Assembly: GCA_944387745.1 (NCBI GenBank)
Contig: CALXGD010000004.1
Span: 1 to 6,465 of the forward strand
Length of the DNA stretch: 6,465 nt
Source: an uncultured Oscillospiraceae bacterium
GTDB lineage: Bacteria; Bacillota_A; Clostridia; Oscillospirales; Oscillospiraceae
Direction of reading: 5' to 3'
A program made the translations under genes and the position numbers. The notes under the pieces were generated by a model. It worked only from the letters and a program-made list of their open reading frames with translations. It ran no database searches and was not told where the DNA came from. Below, piece by piece: positions 5,709 through 6,465 of the stretch (positions within the stretch are counted from its first letter, which is position 1; each line of letters opens with the position of its first letter).

Positions 5709-5749
5709 AAAAAATGCCGAGGCCGCCGGACTGGTCTGGTCCGGCGGCC
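5709..5749 (-). terminator. Rho-independent terminator between kinase and lipoprotein genes
   Basis: GGCCGCCGGAC (5721-5731) pairs perfectly with 5739-5749 around a 7-base loop, and on the minus strand the stem is followed by TCGGCA and six Ts (5714-5709). The distance of six bases between stem and U-run is longer than ideal. It lies downstream of the kinase stop (5783) and just before the lipoprotein ribosome binding site, so it would either end the kinase mRNA or attenuate the lipoprotein gene. Confidence 0.7.
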
Positions 5750-5782
5750 GGTAAAAGAGAGGATGCCCTGTTTACAAAAGCT

Positions 5783-6465
5783 TTATTCATGGCTCGGGGG
5801 AAAGCGCAGCTGAATGGAGGTGCCTCTCCCTACCTGGCTGTCCATATGCAGATGGGCTCCGTGAAGAACGGCGCCGTGCTTTACGATGGACAGGCCCAGC
5901 CCGGTGCCTCCGATGGCCTTGGAGTGACTTTTGTCCACCCGGTAGAACCGCTCAAACACCCGGGACTGGTCCTCCACCGGAATACCGATGCCGGTGTCCG
6001 ACACGGTGAGTTCTGCCCAGCCCTGATCGGGAGCCACTGTGACATTGACCGTTCCGCCGGGGCGGTTATACTTGATGGCGTTGTCGCACAGGTTGTAGAT
6101 CATCTCGTCCAACACGCTGGGAATGCCGTGAACCTCCACGGAGCGGCCCATGACCTTTAGGGTGACCCCGGCCTTCTGGGCGGCGGGGTCCAGGCGGCGG
6201 CCCACATCCTGGGCCAAGGCCAGCAGGTTTACAGATTTCTGCTCCAGGTTTTCCGCCCCCTCGTCCAGCTGAGACAGGCGGATGATATCCTCCACCAGGG
6301 CGATGAGCCGCTGGGCCTCCTGATAGATGTCTCCGGCAAAGCCCGGGATATCCTCCGGCTTCACCATGCCGCTCTGGATGATCTCCGCGCTGCCGGAGAT
6401 GGAGGTGAGGGGGGTTTTCAGTTCGTGGGAGACGTTGGCGGTGAACTCTCGCCGCAGCTCCTCCC
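5783..6465 (-). CDS. Sensor histidine kinase, PhoR-like (partial, 5' end outside)
   Basis: C-terminal 226 residues of a membrane-associated two-component sensor kinase; the start and any sensor domain lie beyond the right edge. Reading from 6463 (numbering visible residues), the HisKA H-box FTANVSHELKTPL has the phospho-accepting H13. The HATPase domain shows the N-box NLCDNAIKY (124-132), G1 DTGIGIP (156-162), F-box FERFYRVDKSHS (170-181) and G2 GGTGLGLS (185-192), so all kinase elements are intact. The arrangement and the IVKHGAVLHGA stretch match PhoR/WalK-type kinases of clostridia. A response regulator gene would be expected upstream, outside the window, but cannot be seen. An ATG at 6367 lies between the H-box and ATPase domain and is not the start. 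A terminator and a DUF4358-like lipoprotein gene follow. Calling it phosphate-specific is not justified from the kinase core alone. Confidence 0.94.
   Translation of the reverse strand, partial: EELRREFTANVSHELKTPLTSISGSAEIIQSGMVKPEDIPGFAGDIYQEAQRLIALVEDIIRLSQLDEGAENLEQKSVNLLALAQDVGRRLDPAAQKAGVTLKVMGRSVEVHGIPSVLDEMIYNLCDNAIKYNRPGGTVNVTVAPDQGWAELTVSDTGIGIPVEDQSRVFERFYRVDKSHSKAIGGTGLGLSIVKHGAVLHGAHLHMDSQVGRGTSIQLRFPPSHE

Noticed and set aside
2250..5748. GTCCGGCGGC shared by the pyrC leader region and the kinase terminator, as a dispersed repeat
   Set aside because: Only ten GC-rich bases match, with no common flanking sequence; chance is sufficient.
5714..6160. 148-codon plus-strand frame across the kinase terminator and kinase gene
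   Set aside because: Antisense to intact kinase motifs and begins inside the terminator region.

Overview
The window looks like a chromosomal segment from a GC-rich, low-motility-type gut Firmicute, most likely an Oscillospiraceae-like Clostridium relative (Flavonifractor/Lawsonibacter type). The reasons are strong AGGAGG-type ribosome binding sites, sigma-A-like promoters, GC-rich codon choice, a DUF4358-like lipoprotein (a family typical of clostridia) and clostridial-style MATE and PhoR-like kinase sequences. The taxonomic guess is an inference from sequence style, not from a marker gene.

Left part (1-2309, minus strand): a pyrimidine biosynthesis operon, pyrC (class I dihydroorotase) followed by pyrF (type 2 OMP decarboxylase, cut by the left edge). 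A near-consensus promoter (TTGCTA-17-TATAAT) lies about 160 bases ahead of pyrC, so the mRNA has an unusually long leader with a hairpin next to the Shine-Dalgarno sequence. pyrC and pyrF supply steps 3 and 6 of de novo UMP synthesis.

Middle part (2310-3158, plus strand): a 59-residue glycine-zipper membrane protein is read divergently from pyrC. It is followed by a long GC hairpin, a consensus promoter and cdd (cytidine deaminase, pyrimidine salvage). cdd ends at a clear hairpin terminator, which also separates it from the convergent genes to the right.

Right part (3159-6465, minus strand) holds two transcription units. One is promoter - GNAT acetyltransferase - MATE efflux protein, with the two genes overlapping by four bases (GTGA) and therefore probably translationally coupled. 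Upstream of it, a PhoR-like sensor histidine kinase (start beyond the right edge) is followed by a Rho-independent terminator and then a DUF4358-like lipoprotein gene.

No stretch over 300 bases is without a gene; the longest gap is the 259-base divergent region 2121-2379. I see no rRNA, tRNA, CRISPR array, insertion sequence, phage gene or recognisable riboswitch. Most of the content is ordinary housekeeping and accessory chromosome. The less routine items are the small glycine-zipper protein, the pyrC leader, the coupled GNAT-MATE pair and the terminator placed between kinase and lipoprotein.
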